From positions 1 to 64,000 of the forward strand of contig JAFGEF010000030.1 in assembly GCA_016931715.1 (NCBI GenBank): a stretch of 64,000 nucleotides of DNA, in the 5' to 3' direction. Source of the DNA: Sedimentisphaerales bacterium. GTDB taxonomy: Bacteria > Planctomycetota > Phycisphaerae > Sedimentisphaerales > Anaerobacaceae. The notes below the pieces were generated by a model that made no database searches, was not told the DNA's origin, and was given only the letters and a program-made list of their open reading frames with translations. Position numbers and translations under genes: made by a program. Below are positions 31,330-41,239 of this stretch, one piece after another. The number at the start of each line of letters is the position of its first letter. Within the stretch, counting starts at the first letter, position 1.

Positions 31330-32516
31330 ACGTTGTTACTAATAATGCTGTCGAGAATATACTTAACTTTATCGGAAATGATATCCCAGGAGTAAAAGTT
31401 CTTCACTAAATCATAGCCATTTTCAGAAAGCTGACGGCGCATTTCAACGCTTCCCATAAGTCTGACACAGGCATCAGAAAATTGCCGGTTTTCATCTGCA
31501 ATTATAATATGCTTTCCATCTTCAATCTCAAGCCCCTCGGCTCCTATAGTTGTCGATACCACAGGTGTTTTACATGCAAGAGACTCAAGAATCTTTAAAC
31601 GGGTACCTCCTGCGATTCTCAAAGGAACAACAGATAAAGCAGCCTCTTTCAGATAAGGAGAAACATCATCAACTCTTCCGATAATCTGCACTGTTTTACC
31701 ATCAGCAATATCTCTTATTGCTTTTGATGGATTCTTCCCGACAACCACAAGATGTGCTTCCGGAATCTGAGATTGCACTCGCGGCAGGATATTTTTTACA
31801 AAGTAACAAACAGCATCTTCGTTGGGATAATAATTCATTGTTCCGATATAAAGCATTCGTCCCGGAATCCCGGGATTGAATACACTATTCGCATCAACAG
31901 TGGCTCCATTCGGTATAACAAAAATATTACCTGTATTTCCAAGATATTTCTTGTCTTTACTGCTGCAGACAACAACGCCTGAGTATCTATTAATAGCATC
32001 CATTTCTGAAATACGCCACGCTCTGGCGGAAATCCATAAGCGAACCTTTTTCCAAAGACTTTTATTTAACGATTCTATTTCTCGCGTTATTTTAAGGTGT
32101 TCGATATCATCCAGGTCCAGCACAACATTTTTGTTACCACTTTGCGATATTCTTAGTGCGTTACTTAGTCTGGCAATCCAAATTAAATCATAATCTTTTT
32201 TTAAGACATCAAGCATATCTGCATTCAGCTTGTTTTTATCAGGTCGTCTCTCATCCAGTGGCCAGCCTCGAAGTTCACGATAAACCTGAATAAGCCGCTG
32301 TAATGAGTTCTTTCTGACATTATCCGCAGCAGGATTACGATGAAAAACATATACATTACGACAAAGAGACTGAATCTCCCTGCTAATCTCTGCCGGTTCA
32401 CGAGAATATACCAACAAATCAACATCACTATAACCGGCAAGAGAGCGCAGGATATGATATTGACGAATATGAATTCCACTTTCCAAAGGCCAGGGATATC
32501 CGCCAACAACATACAA
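31326..32516 (-). CDS. GT4-type glycosyltransferase with a non-ATG start
   Basis: This GT-B enzyme of about 396 residues begins LYVVGGYPWPLESGIHIRQY. The C-terminal half shows MLYIGTMNYYPNEDAVCYFV, HLVVVGKNPS and PLRIAGGTRLKILESLACKT, which places it near the GT4 group with a short donor loop. No ATG or GTG lies in frame upstream of this block before the stop at 32643-32645. TTG at 32516 is the only usual start, though in-frame residues just before it (RRPKV) also read like the family N-terminus. An unusual start codon or a mutation should be considered. Confidence 0.8.
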   Translation of the reverse strand: MYVVGGYPWPLESGIHIRQYHILRSLAGYSDVDLLVYSREPAEISREIQSLCRNVYVFHRNPAADNVRKNSLQRLIQVYRELRGWPLDERRPDKNKLNADMLDVLKKDYDLIWIARLSNALRISQSGNKNVVLDLDDIEHLKITREIESLNKSLWKKVRLWISARAWRISEMDAINRYSGVVVCSSKDKKYLGNTGNIFVIPNGATVDANSVFNPGIPGRMLYIGTMNYYPNEDAVCYFVKNILPRVQSQIPEAHLVVVGKNPSKAIRDIADGKTVQIIGRVDDVSPYLKEAALSVVPLRIAGGTRLKILESLACKTPVVSTTIGAEGLEIEDGKHIIIADENRQFSDACVRLMGSVEMRRQLSENGYDLVKNFYSWDIISDKVKYILDSIISNNV

Positions 32517-32668
32517 GACTTTTGGCCTGCGGCTGACATGCGACAGGCTGTTATTTTTATTACTTTTCGATTCAGTTCTTTTAATTTTACACCACCTGTA
32601 TATTTGCTTACAGCATTTGACCTCAGTCGAAGGATGGGTGTATTAATCAACTAACTATCAATGCCCTG

Positions 32669-33589
32669 CTAGCAGTTAATATTCTTTTTCTTTGCGGCAA
32701 TTTCAAGTAAAATCCGAATGTAGTCATGCCGATGAACAGGATATAATCCACAGGCTTTAAACAATAAAACAAGAGATTTTCCGATGTTCCTTTTTTGGGC
32801 ATAGTAATGGCTTTCCTTGAGCATCTGATTGGACAAGGCTTTTCGATAATCCAGCCTGTGCACACGTAAATGATTGTTTCGATATCTGTCATAAGCAATC
32901 TTCAATATCTTGCGTTCTGCCAAAAAATTTTCTTGTCTATTGCTTGTCATGGTTTCATGCCGCATATCCCTTCTCATTTTCACAAGCGGATGATTAATCT
33001 CGATGACAGGATAGTCATGTAAAAGTCTTAATTTGTGTTCATAATCACAGCAAAAAGATAATTCAGAGTTGTATAATTTGTTGTTTGTAATATGCCTCCT
33101 TCGCATCATCACAGTCGGATTTGGAATAAAATCACCTTCGATATACAACTTATAAAATGTCTCATCTTTTGAGAATTGGCATCCGGTGCCTCCCCACCGT
33201 CCAATTATTTCTCCTGCGATATTAATAAATAAAACCGGTGAGTAAACCATTTCTACATCCGGATTATTGATTAAAACCTCGCTCTCCTCCTCTAAACGTG
33301 AAGAAAATGAAACATCATCTGAATCCTGCATTGCGATAAATTCACATTGTGCAAGCTCCACAGCTTTATTACAGGTTTGCGCATATCCCTGATGACATTG
33401 AAACTTATAATACCGAATACGGGAATCAGTCAGATAAGATTTTATGATATCCTCCGTGTTGTCAGTTGAGCCGTCATTAACAATCACAAACTCAAAATCC
33501 TTCAAGGTTTGGCCTAATATCGACTCTATGCTGTCAGCTATGAATCTCTGACAATTGTAAACAGGCATAATAACACTTATTATACTCAT
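32669..33589 (-). CDS. GT2-type glycosyltransferase
   Basis: This 306-residue GT-A enzyme starts ISVIMPVYNCQRFIADSIESI, continues VIVNDGSTDNTEDI, and has the metal-binding QDSDD in FIAMQDSDDVSFSSRL. This is the classical GT2 architecture. It is cytoplasmic and probably adds a sugar to the undecaprenyl-linked oligosaccharide. A gap of about 150 bases separates it from the next gene downstream. Confidence 0.92.
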   Translation of the reverse strand: MSIISVIMPVYNCQRFIADSIESILGQTLKDFEFVIVNDGSTDNTEDIIKSYLTDSRIRYYKFQCHQGYAQTCNKAVELAQCEFIAMQDSDDVSFSSRLEEESEVLINNPDVEMVYSPVLFINIAGEIIGRWGGTGCQFSKDETFYKLYIEGDFIPNPTVMMRRRHITNNKLYNSELSFCCDYEHKLRLLHDYPVIEINHPLVKMRRDMRHETMTSNRQENFLAERKILKIAYDRYRNNHLRVHRLDYRKALSNQMLKESHYYAQKRNIGKSLVLLFKACGLYPVHRHDYIRILLEIAAKKKNINC

Positions 33590-33648
33590 TCAATCACTTT
33601 ATATACTATATATCTATAAAAGATAATTTGTTTCAATTTGATTGAAAT

Positions 33649-35220
33649 TTATTCTGAAGTCGTTTCTACGACTGTTTTTACTCGTAAAACAGCTATCGAA
33701 TTTATCATCGAGCGAACAAGCTGCCGGCTGGCAGAATTAGCCATAACAAAGCATACATATATAATCGTAAATGCTGTGCTGCAAAGTATAAAGCGAACAA
33801 AGACATTTGCTTCAGATAAAAATCCGCCGAGCAGCAATACCCCGATTCCTGCGAGCAGAGAACCCGCCGCTGGAATCAGAACTGCATGTATAATGTCATA
33901 TAATCGCACAGGAGACTTGTTTGCTGCCAGGTAGAAAGCAAGTATTGTTGTTGCTATTTTGGTTAAGCTGTAAGCAGCAGCAACACCATTTATACCCCAA
34001 TGCACACCAATCAGAAATCCAGCGATATGAATCGGAGTGCTGATTAAATTTACCCGAAATTGAGTACCTGCTCTGCCAAGCGAAATAAAGAGCCAGCCGG
34101 GTGCAAAACCAACGGCAGAGAAAAATGCTGCCGGTGCAAGATATTTAAATGTTGTACTTACAGAAGTCCATTGACTGCCAAGCAGAATATAGACGATTTC
34201 ATCTGCAGAAACGAAAAGAAATGATACAAGCGGCAGCATCATTAGAACTATAGCTGAGAATGTTTGAAGGTAAAATCTGCTGTATTGCTTGGGTTCTGCC
34301 TGCAGTCTGCTTAAAGCAGGAATCATAATGGTGTATATCGGATCGGTTAACTGATTCATCGGCAGTGTCAGCAAGCCGTAAGCCTTGGAGTAAAAACCCA
34401 AAGCATCAGAACCTAACGCAGAACCGATAATTGCATTATCTGAGTTTGCAGTCAAATAACCTAAAATCCTGGAACCTGTCAGGCTGCCGCCGAAGGCAAG
34501 CATAGACCGGACTCCGCAATTCATGGTTGGCCGGCCCGGGCGCCATGGACTTTGCCACCATACAAGGATTACGTTAATTATTCCCCGTACAGCAGTCATT
34601 ATTACGAGCGACCAGTATCTCAATCCGAAATAAGCAGATATTGAAGCGGCTGTAATTCCCCCTGCTATAGCCGCGATTTCTATAACAGCCAAAGTACTGA
34701 ACCGCATTTGTCTTCGCATCAAGGCCGTATGCTGAGCAATAAGTCCGCCGAAAATAAACATGCTGCCGATCGCGATAGTAATCAATACCAGACGCGGCTC
34801 GCCATAGAACCGTGCAACAAATGGAGAAATCGCAGCGGCAATAATCATAAGCAGGATGCTCATGGCTACGTTTATCCAGAACATGAATGAGACCTGCTGA
34901 TGAGTAATGTCCTTTTTCTGAATAGTAGCCATCGAAAGGCCGAGGTCTTTGAAGAGATTAACAAACTCGGTAAAGACCGAGACCATTGCAATCAGACCAA
35001 AATCGGCAGGAATGAGCAAGCGAGCCAGGATTGCAGTAGAAACAGTGTGCAAAACAAACTTGACGCCTTGAGCAGCAATTGTCACTGCACCCCCCCGAAT
35101 GGAGTGACCTTTGATGTCAGCCTTCAAATGTGATGTATCAAAGAAATCAACGGGTTTAGAACCGTTCAAATCAACAGAAGGAATCTGTTTTTGCATGTTG
35201 GGGGGTGATTGTAAAGACAT
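33649..35220 (-). CDS. Wzx-like oligosaccharide flippase
   Basis: This membrane protein of about 523 residues has roughly 12-14 hydrophobic helices and belongs to the polysaccharide biosynthesis/MOP superfamily. A typical start of the domain is IRGGAVTIAAQGVKFVLHTV, followed by ADFGLIAMVSVFTEFVNLFKDLGL. The segment MNQLTDPIYTIMIPALSRLQ is also family-typical. It would flip the lipid-linked repeat unit across the inner membrane. The start is uncertain among ATG 35220, ATG 35196 and TTG 35244; none has a strong Shine-Dalgarno. Confidence 0.9.
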   Translation of the reverse strand: MSLQSPPNMQKQIPSVDLNGSKPVDFFDTSHLKADIKGHSIRGGAVTIAAQGVKFVLHTVSTAILARLLIPADFGLIAMVSVFTEFVNLFKDLGLSMATIQKKDITHQQVSFMFWINVAMSILLMIIAAAISPFVARFYGEPRLVLITIAIGSMFIFGGLIAQHTALMRRQMRFSTLAVIEIAAIAGGITAASISAYFGLRYWSLVIMTAVRGIINVILVWWQSPWRPGRPTMNCGVRSMLAFGGSLTGSRILGYLTANSDNAIIGSALGSDALGFYSKAYGLLTLPMNQLTDPIYTIMIPALSRLQAEPKQYSRFYLQTFSAIVLMMLPLVSFLFVSADEIVYILLGSQWTSVSTTFKYLAPAAFFSAVGFAPGWLFISLGRAGTQFRVNLISTPIHIAGFLIGVHWGINGVAAAYSLTKIATTILAFYLAANKSPVRLYDIIHAVLIPAAGSLLAGIGVLLLGGFLSEANVFVRFILCSTAFTIIYVCFVMANSASRQLVRSMINSIAVLRVKTVVETTSE

Positions 35221-35256
35221 CAATATTTTTTTTACTGAAATCAAATCAATAACATT

Positions 35257-37254
35257 TTATTCGAAAGATTCCTTTTTATGAATCCAGCTATTACCACTCG
35301 AAACCGGATTATACAAATTATCATATCTGCTGAAGATTCTTCGCGATTTGATTTTACTGTATTTTAGATTTTCAGTATCCTTTTTATCTATATTCTGGGC
35401 ATTTGGGTCGCTTGTTTCTTCGACCTGTGTGCTCATAGAAGGACTCACTTCGCCAGAATGAGATGTAATTTCGTTAGAAACTTCCGGCACAGAAGGCTGT
35501 TCTGCCGGAATATATGATTGCTCTTCCTGAACAGCTGGTTGTTCCGCCGGTATGATATCTGGCTGCTCTTGCTGCATATCAGTATCAGGTACAGAGGAAA
35601 CATCAGGAGATGAGATTTCATCTGCAGGCACAGAAACATAAACTCTCTCACATCCCTCGATATCCAGGGCTAAATCTATTCCGTATAACTGCAGGAATCT
35701 GTCAAATACTGCCTGCGTTTTGCTCGATGTTTCCATGTTATTGAACGGACTTTCAGATTTCAGATTAAAATCACCGTTAGCCGGATTTACAAACAACGGA
35801 TCTGCATTTACACAATTATCGCCGTGTTCTGTGCCTGTAACAAATGCCGTTAAACTGTTATATACAGAACCCCAGACAATATCTCCATTTCCATATAGAA
35901 GGTTATAATCCATATCGGAATTTTGATACGTTGTATAAGTATTGCGGAAATAAACAGCCGATGTACAATTGGCAATAATATTATTGCATATGCTAAATTC
36001 TGAATTACTATAATCGTTGGCAAAACCATACCTGGCATTATATATAGTATTAAAAGCCGCGACGGGTCTGCCAGTAGCCATATTAAATGAGTTTATCTGT
36101 ATTCCGTCACCTTTTCCAGGTGTCAGGTTGCCCGAACCATCATTGCTGTAACCATTGCAATTATAGATAATATTGCCTATGAAGTGATGCTCATCCCTGC
36201 CGCTGCTCATCTGCCCACTCATCTTTATCCCGTGATGATTATCGTAAAGCAGATTGAACAGATACCATACCCTCTGGGCATCGTATTGACCGCCCGCTCC
36301 CGAGCCTAATGTTCCGTAATTCGTATCTATCTTGTGGCCATGTGATATGTTCTGGGAAAATATTACATCTCTCGCGGTTTTCGTCCAGAAACCCGGCTGC
36401 TGGTTTTCATAAAATTCGTTTCTGCCGACATAAATATGATGCGGCACTATTTCATTATCAGGAGCTACATTTTGCGGATATGCCAAAATCTGGATTCCAT
36501 TGAACTGATTATGATAAGACTCGTTTTCAACTACCCAGACATAGCTTGATCTTGATTGAACGCTTATTCCTCCTTCATCATTATCATTCTGGTAGTCCGT
36601 CCAGTCTCCGCCGTCATGCACGGAGTTTTTATAAAATACTATATTATTGAGGAAAGAACCATCAATGTAGCTGTAACAGCCCAATCGTGAACATTCACAC
36701 TCTCTTACTGATATATGATTACCATTATACAGGCCGCCATATCTGCCATGAACAGTTATTGTGGAGAATTTGAAACCTTCTACAATCAGATATTCTGTAT
36801 CGTTGGTATATCCAATGAGAGCAGTCATATTTAAAGCAGGAAATCCGACACCTCTTACAAATATCGGCATTGCGGCTGTTCCCTTGCCTGTAAGGTTGCA
36901 GTTGCCTGAACCATTTGCGTTTGCCGAATTATGCACTTCGACAACACTTCCGGCTGGAAGGCCTTTTGGAATGGTCAATCGCGGCTTGGCAACTGAACCA
37001 TAGGCATTACTCGAATCAGTTGCTCCGGCTGCTGTGCTGTCAACGTAATGTGTGAAATAACCACCGGATTCACTCGTGTTATAGGTCAACGCGGGATTTC
37101 GTGTCTCCGGAACATCGTACATCCGATATGTTTCGTTAATTCCGAAAGACGGAGCAGGAATCCCGATTGGAGGCGGCCAGGCCTCATCACAAGTTGTTAT
37201 GTTGATTGGTGCTAATGAAATAAAAAGTAACAGAGAAATTGCTAAATTTTTCAT
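35257..37254 (-). CDS. secreted right-handed parallel beta-helix protein
   Basis: This 665-residue protein has a signal peptide (MKNLAISLLLFISLAPINIT), then a long beta-helix with repeated short strands and asparagine ladders: YLIVEGFKFSTITVHG, HISVRECECSRLG, HIYVGRNEFYENQ, FIGNIIYNCNGYS, AAFNTIYNARYGF. The fold is shared by polysaccharide lyases, epimerases and depolymerases. A Pro/Glu-rich linker (near residues 555-600) and a basic C-terminus follow; no PEP-CTERM signal is seen. It lies between the flippase and the sulfotransferase, so it probably trims or binds the polymer in the periplasm or outside. The enzyme class is unresolved. Confidence 0.82.
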   Translation of the reverse strand: MKNLAISLLLFISLAPINITTCDEAWPPPIGIPAPSFGINETYRMYDVPETRNPALTYNTSESGGYFTHYVDSTAAGATDSSNAYGSVAKPRLTIPKGLPAGSVVEVHNSANANGSGNCNLTGKGTAAMPIFVRGVGFPALNMTALIGYTNDTEYLIVEGFKFSTITVHGRYGGLYNGNHISVRECECSRLGCYSYIDGSFLNNIVFYKNSVHDGGDWTDYQNDNDEGGISVQSRSSYVWVVENESYHNQFNGIQILAYPQNVAPDNEIVPHHIYVGRNEFYENQQPGFWTKTARDVIFSQNISHGHKIDTNYGTLGSGAGGQYDAQRVWYLFNLLYDNHHGIKMSGQMSSGRDEHHFIGNIIYNCNGYSNDGSGNLTPGKGDGIQINSFNMATGRPVAAFNTIYNARYGFANDYSNSEFSICNNIIANCTSAVYFRNTYTTYQNSDMDYNLLYGNGDIVWGSVYNSLTAFVTGTEHGDNCVNADPLFVNPANGDFNLKSESPFNNMETSSKTQAVFDRFLQLYGIDLALDIEGCERVYVSVPADEISSPDVSSVPDTDMQQEQPDIIPAEQPAVQEEQSYIPAEQPSVPEVSNEITSHSGEVSPSMSTQVEETSDPNAQNIDKKDTENLKYSKIKSRRIFSRYDNLYNPVSSGNSWIHKKESFE

Positions 37255-37513
37255 CTTTCGCCTTTTGTAAGCAAACTATAAACCAATGTTCACATAATAT
37301 CACAAAAATAAAGGGCGAAAGCAGTATCCTGCTGCTTTATTGCTGAGTAAAAAAGAATAAAACTTCTTTCTTGAATAAAAAAGTGAATATAAACCTCCCC
37401 TGAATCACTTTTTCCAATACCCCATATTCTATCGCTACCTATACTTTAATAAATCTATTATGTAAATACAAAAAAGGCAGCCAAAAAAATTGCAAAAAAA
37501 AGAAATAATCTAT

Positions 37514-38491
37514 TTACTCGTACCCAAATCGACGATTCAAAGCTCCGGCAATTTGGTTAAAAACCTGAAGTTCATCCTTCGTTAATGCAGATCTCCACCG
37601 CTCATCTAAATTGATTTCGGACGTTTTATCAAGACGCATACCATTACCGATAACATGATTAGCAGCAGCTCGAAATTCACGCTCTCTTGTATCGGAATCA
37701 AGACCGATAAACTGAAACAGCCGAACAAAAGTATTTTCTGTATCCCTGCACAACTGTTCATAATGAATCTCAATTTTCCTGGATTTATCCACCCTGCGAA
37801 TGACATTTAACGCAGCTTCATTACTTCGCTTCCACTGATTAGCAGCCTGAGCTATTGTTAAGCGTTCATTATCTCTGTTGCCGCCCATTCCTCCAGCCCT
37901 CAAGTCCGGGGTCTTTGCATCTGCAAACTCGACAGGATTCATATAAGTCAAAGCAACGCCGCGCCCGTCACGAATTAAGTGAATTACTTTTATATCCAGT
38001 TCCGGATTTCTCAAAAGGAATTTCAGTCGCAAATCAGTCTTTGAAGAATCCGCAACAACTTTTGCTCCTGCAGTTTCCAATATTGTGGAAATTAATGCTG
38101 CATTACGTTTTTGAATATCAGGTAAATGTTTTCGCCATTTGGGACTGATTTTCAACGCGCAATCTCGCAAAGCTTCAAGTAATACGCCGCGATTCAGAGG
38201 TCCTAATAACCAGTGAACATATTTTGAATCCACTGAATTGAAATCCATTCCGGCGTTTGCAATATCAAAATCATAACCTCGCCTGCCCATGCCCTCTTTT
38301 ATTTTTTGCCAGAAAGTGCATTGGTTGATAAGTTGGCCGCACGAGCAACGATAACGATTAATGTCACCTATCGCCTTCGATGAAAGCTTAAGCTCGCCGG
38401 TAGTTACGATATCCGGATGAGAATTGAGAAGCATGCTCAAAAGCGTGGAGCCGGAATGACTGGCAGCAAGAATATATACAAGTTTATACAT
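37514..38491 (-). CDS. sulfotransferase family protein
   Basis: This 325-residue protein has the PAPS-binding loop near the N-terminus (YILAASHSGSTLLSMLLNSH) and the 3'-phosphate-binding segment VIHLIRDGRGVALTYMNP. Both are diagnostic of sulfotransferases. It would transfer sulfate from PAPS to a hydroxyl of the nascent polysaccharide or a lipid acceptor. It lies between the beta-helix protein and the O-antigen ligase-like gene, supporting a sulfated exopolymer. PAPS synthesis genes are not in the window. The 259-base gap downstream holds nothing recognisable. Confidence 0.88.
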   Translation of the reverse strand: MYKLVYILAASHSGSTLLSMLLNSHPDIVTTGELKLSSKAIGDINRYRCSCGQLINQCTFWQKIKEGMGRRGYDFDIANAGMDFNSVDSKYVHWLLGPLNRGVLLEALRDCALKISPKWRKHLPDIQKRNAALISTILETAGAKVVADSSKTDLRLKFLLRNPELDIKVIHLIRDGRGVALTYMNPVEFADAKTPDLRAGGMGGNRDNERLTIAQAANQWKRSNEAALNVIRRVDKSRKIEIHYEQLCRDTENTFVRLFQFIGLDSDTREREFRAAANHVIGNGMRLDKTSEINLDERWRSALTKDELQVFNQIAGALNRRFGYE

Positions 38492-38506
38492 TGTTTGGGT
38501 ATCCGA

Positions 38507-39913
38507 CTAATAATCTATATAAGCAGCAGAAGTTTGGTGATTTACTAATTGTTCATTCTCGTAACTGACTGCTTCAGATGTAATTATTTTTGATTTTTTA
38601 TGCTCGATATAAACACGCAGCATAAGAAACATAGCCGCCCATGCACCAAGCGTACTTTCTTCAGGATAGAAATGCTGAGAGCCAATTCCCGCGAATAACT
38701 GAGCCAGCATCAAAGAAAGAGCTACGCCGCCTGCTGCCGAACACAACCGATTGCTGCTTCTAAATAATATTCCCGCATATATGACCAATATCAGCCAGAA
38801 TAGAATTATAGGAATTGAGCCTATTATACCATTATCAAACAGTGTTTCGAGATACATATTATGCGGCTGTGTAGCCCCGATTCCAGGATGTTCACTTTCT
38901 ATCAGATTAACCAGACCGGTTCGTCTCATGGCAAGTCTTCCATAACCAATTAATGGAGACTCACCAATTTTATTAGTGACATACGGCCAAAAAACCATTC
39001 TATCCGAAGTTATCGCATTCTCATTTGAGATATTTTCACCTGATACATCAGTTTCCCCAAATCCAGTGAACATTCGGTCAACTGCACCGGGGAAAACTAT
39101 CGGGAGTATTATCGCTACAACAGGCGCAAGAAGCAGGTATTTTCGCCATTTTATGAGACATAGAGAAAATCCTGTTGCTCCCCATGCCACATAACCCGCC
39201 CTGCCTCCGGTAAGAGCCTGGGCAAACACTACCATTCCCGCAGCAGCTAAAATCATCGCCTTATATTTTTTACGGGAAAACATCGGAATAACAGCTATTA
39301 TCGCCCAGGATGCACCAGCGAGAAAAACTGACATATCTACAGCACTGTAACCTATATCCGAACATCTGTTTCTCGCAAGTTCTATTGAACCGCCGCTGAG
39401 AATGGTGCTCGGCGGGATACGTCTTATTACCTGTACTGCTAAAAGAAAATACATTCCAAGCAAACTGCAAACAGCAAGAATCACACTCTTGCGGTTTCTG
39501 CATCCGTCAAAAAGCAAAACTCCAGGCAAAGTCCATTTTACAGTATTTATTAACTCCTCGCTTACAAGGCTTTTAACAGGGTAGTTTTCAATATAACTGC
39601 GGTCAAACACCGCTCTTAAAAAACCAAAGAAAATTACACCAAAATACATCATGAGCAGAATATTTAAATGTCCCGGCATGTCCCACTTCAAACCATCACG
39701 ACGACGAGTTGCCAGCCATGCAGCAAAAATTCCCAGAAAAAGCATATTCCAAGTATTAAGTCCCTGTATTCCAAACATGGATTTGGGCATATCTTCATGC
39801 TCGATAACAGCCATTAAAAAAATCAGGCCGCAAAGACTCTTGAACCAGTCTTTCCAGGCATATATAACAAGAAAAGCCACAAACAAATATAGAGCTATTA
39901 TACGTAAACCCAT
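38507..39913 (-). CDS. O-antigen ligase / Wzy-like polymerase
   Basis: This 468-residue integral membrane protein has about 11 hydrophobic segments and the Wzy_C-type periplasmic loop: SPLIGYGRLAMRRTG, then QPHNMYLETLFDNGIIGSIP with the conserved PHN-x-Y-L-E motif. In a Wzx/Wzy locus it most likely polymerises repeat units on the periplasmic face. The same family also includes ligases that attach polymer to lipid A, so the exact role is inferred from context. Confidence 0.88.
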   Translation of the reverse strand: MGLRIIALYLFVAFLVIYAWKDWFKSLCGLIFLMAVIEHEDMPKSMFGIQGLNTWNMLFLGIFAAWLATRRRDGLKWDMPGHLNILLMMYFGVIFFGFLRAVFDRSYIENYPVKSLVSEELINTVKWTLPGVLLFDGCRNRKSVILAVCSLLGMYFLLAVQVIRRIPPSTILSGGSIELARNRCSDIGYSAVDMSVFLAGASWAIIAVIPMFSRKKYKAMILAAAGMVVFAQALTGGRAGYVAWGATGFSLCLIKWRKYLLLAPVVAIILPIVFPGAVDRMFTGFGETDVSGENISNENAITSDRMVFWPYVTNKIGESPLIGYGRLAMRRTGLVNLIESEHPGIGATQPHNMYLETLFDNGIIGSIPIILFWLILVIYAGILFRSSNRLCSAAGGVALSLMLAQLFAGIGSQHFYPEESTLGAWAAMFLMLRVYIEHKKSKIITSEAVSYENEQLVNHQTSAAYIDY

Positions 39914-39945
39914 AACTTAAAGCAGAACCTTTATTAATATGTTTG

Positions 39946-41127
39946 TTATTCTATGGATTCTATCTTATTTAACTTCAGACCGGTTTCAGCCAACACATAT
40001 TCTGTTAAGGCATGGAATGCCCACGCCTGCGACCATCGCATATAAGGAATACGGTTTGTTAAGAATCTGCCTTTTCGGAAATAAAAATACTTTCCGCTAT
40101 ACATCTTATCAAGCATCCAATTGATAACTTTTTCTGTCATTTTTTTATATTGAGAGCCTTCACGGCAGAAAAAAACAATTGCCTGCGCCGGAGAATGAAT
40201 ATCTATCGGATATACCCGGTCATGATAATATTTAGATGTCCCGTCTTTAAGAAAAAAATTCTTTGCATAATATTCAACTCCTTTATTATAAGCCGCCTTG
40301 TATTCTAATCCTATCCCTGAGTCCATAATATATCTGATTGCCTGAAGATTAAAACCGGTATGAAAAGAATCTTTCCAGCCCTGAATATTAGTATCAGCAT
40401 AAAACCACGATCCGTCATCGTGCTGACATTGCATTGAATAATCCATACTTTTTAATACAGTATCTTTCAAACACACATCAGGACAATACCTTGTTAAGCG
40501 GGCAAGAATTGAAGCCCCCAGAAGATTAGCATTATGAACGGCATCTGTATCCAGAGGTGTATAACTGAAACAAAAGGCGTCGCCTTTTTTTATGCGGTTT
40601 AAATCACCAAGAATAAAATCCTTTACAGGTACTGCCATATCAAGGGCAGTCGATATTCCGGTAAATTCATACGTGTCCAGCAGCGCATGACCTATAAATG
40701 ATGTATTAACAATCGTAGGTGTCCATTTCGGTCGTAAAAAAGTTCGTGACTGCCAGTCAAAATTATATCCCCAGCAGTTGCCTGAGTATCCCCGGCTCTT
40801 CATCTGTTTTAATTTTTCCAATAAATAATAAATTCTATCAAGATATTTTCTTTCTTTCTTAATAGTGAACAGTTTAGCATAACCCCAGAGGAAAAGACCT
40901 ATGCCTTTCGGATTATGACCTTTTGGGATTCCGAGTAATGGTCTGAAATTAATCGGAGACCGCCTGTTTAACTGTGTTGCTGTTATTCTTATCCATTTAC
41001 TGTTGGCTCCGACACGTTTAATAAATGGACTCTCCATAACATCATATGGATCATATCCGGCGTAGTCACATGATTCAATATAAGACGATATTTGATCTAA
41101 ACAGCTATTAACTTTTTCCTGAAGCAT
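39946..41127 (-). CDS. helical-repeat (alpha/alpha-toroid-like) protein of unknown function
   Basis: I do not recognise a defined family. The 393-residue protein has no signal peptide or membrane segment. It contains repeated helical pairs with aromatic and glycine motifs such as GYSGNCWGYNFDWQ, FIGHALLDTYEF and QCQHDDGSWFY, as seen in alpha/alpha-barrel sugar-processing enzymes and prenyltransferase-like domains. It lies between the polymerase-like gene and the deacetylase-like gene. A role in modifying or epimerising a sugar unit is possible but unproven. Confidence 0.65.
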   Translation of the reverse strand: MLQEKVNSCLDQISSYIESCDYAGYDPYDVMESPFIKRVGANSKWIRITATQLNRRSPINFRPLLGIPKGHNPKGIGLFLWGYAKLFTIKKERKYLDRIYYLLEKLKQMKSRGYSGNCWGYNFDWQSRTFLRPKWTPTIVNTSFIGHALLDTYEFTGISTALDMAVPVKDFILGDLNRIKKGDAFCFSYTPLDTDAVHNANLLGASILARLTRYCPDVCLKDTVLKSMDYSMQCQHDDGSWFYADTNIQGWKDSFHTGFNLQAIRYIMDSGIGLEYKAAYNKGVEYYAKNFFLKDGTSKYYHDRVYPIDIHSPAQAIVFFCREGSQYKKMTEKVINWMLDKMYSGKYFYFRKGRFLTNRIPYMRWSQAWAFHALTEYVLAETGLKLNKIESIE

Positions 41128-41239
41128 TTAACGTAAAAGATAATTATGTATCCGTATCGCAGATATTACCTGTTTTTGTTGAGATATTGTTCATATATGC
41201 TCGAAATGACTTAAAAAATCAGTCAGATTGAGATGATAG

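Noticed and set aside
32225-32650. 141-codon frame overlapping the start of a glycosyltransferase
   Set aside because: I considered whether it supplied the missing N-terminus through a frameshift; its residues do not match the GT4 start, while the TTG frame does.
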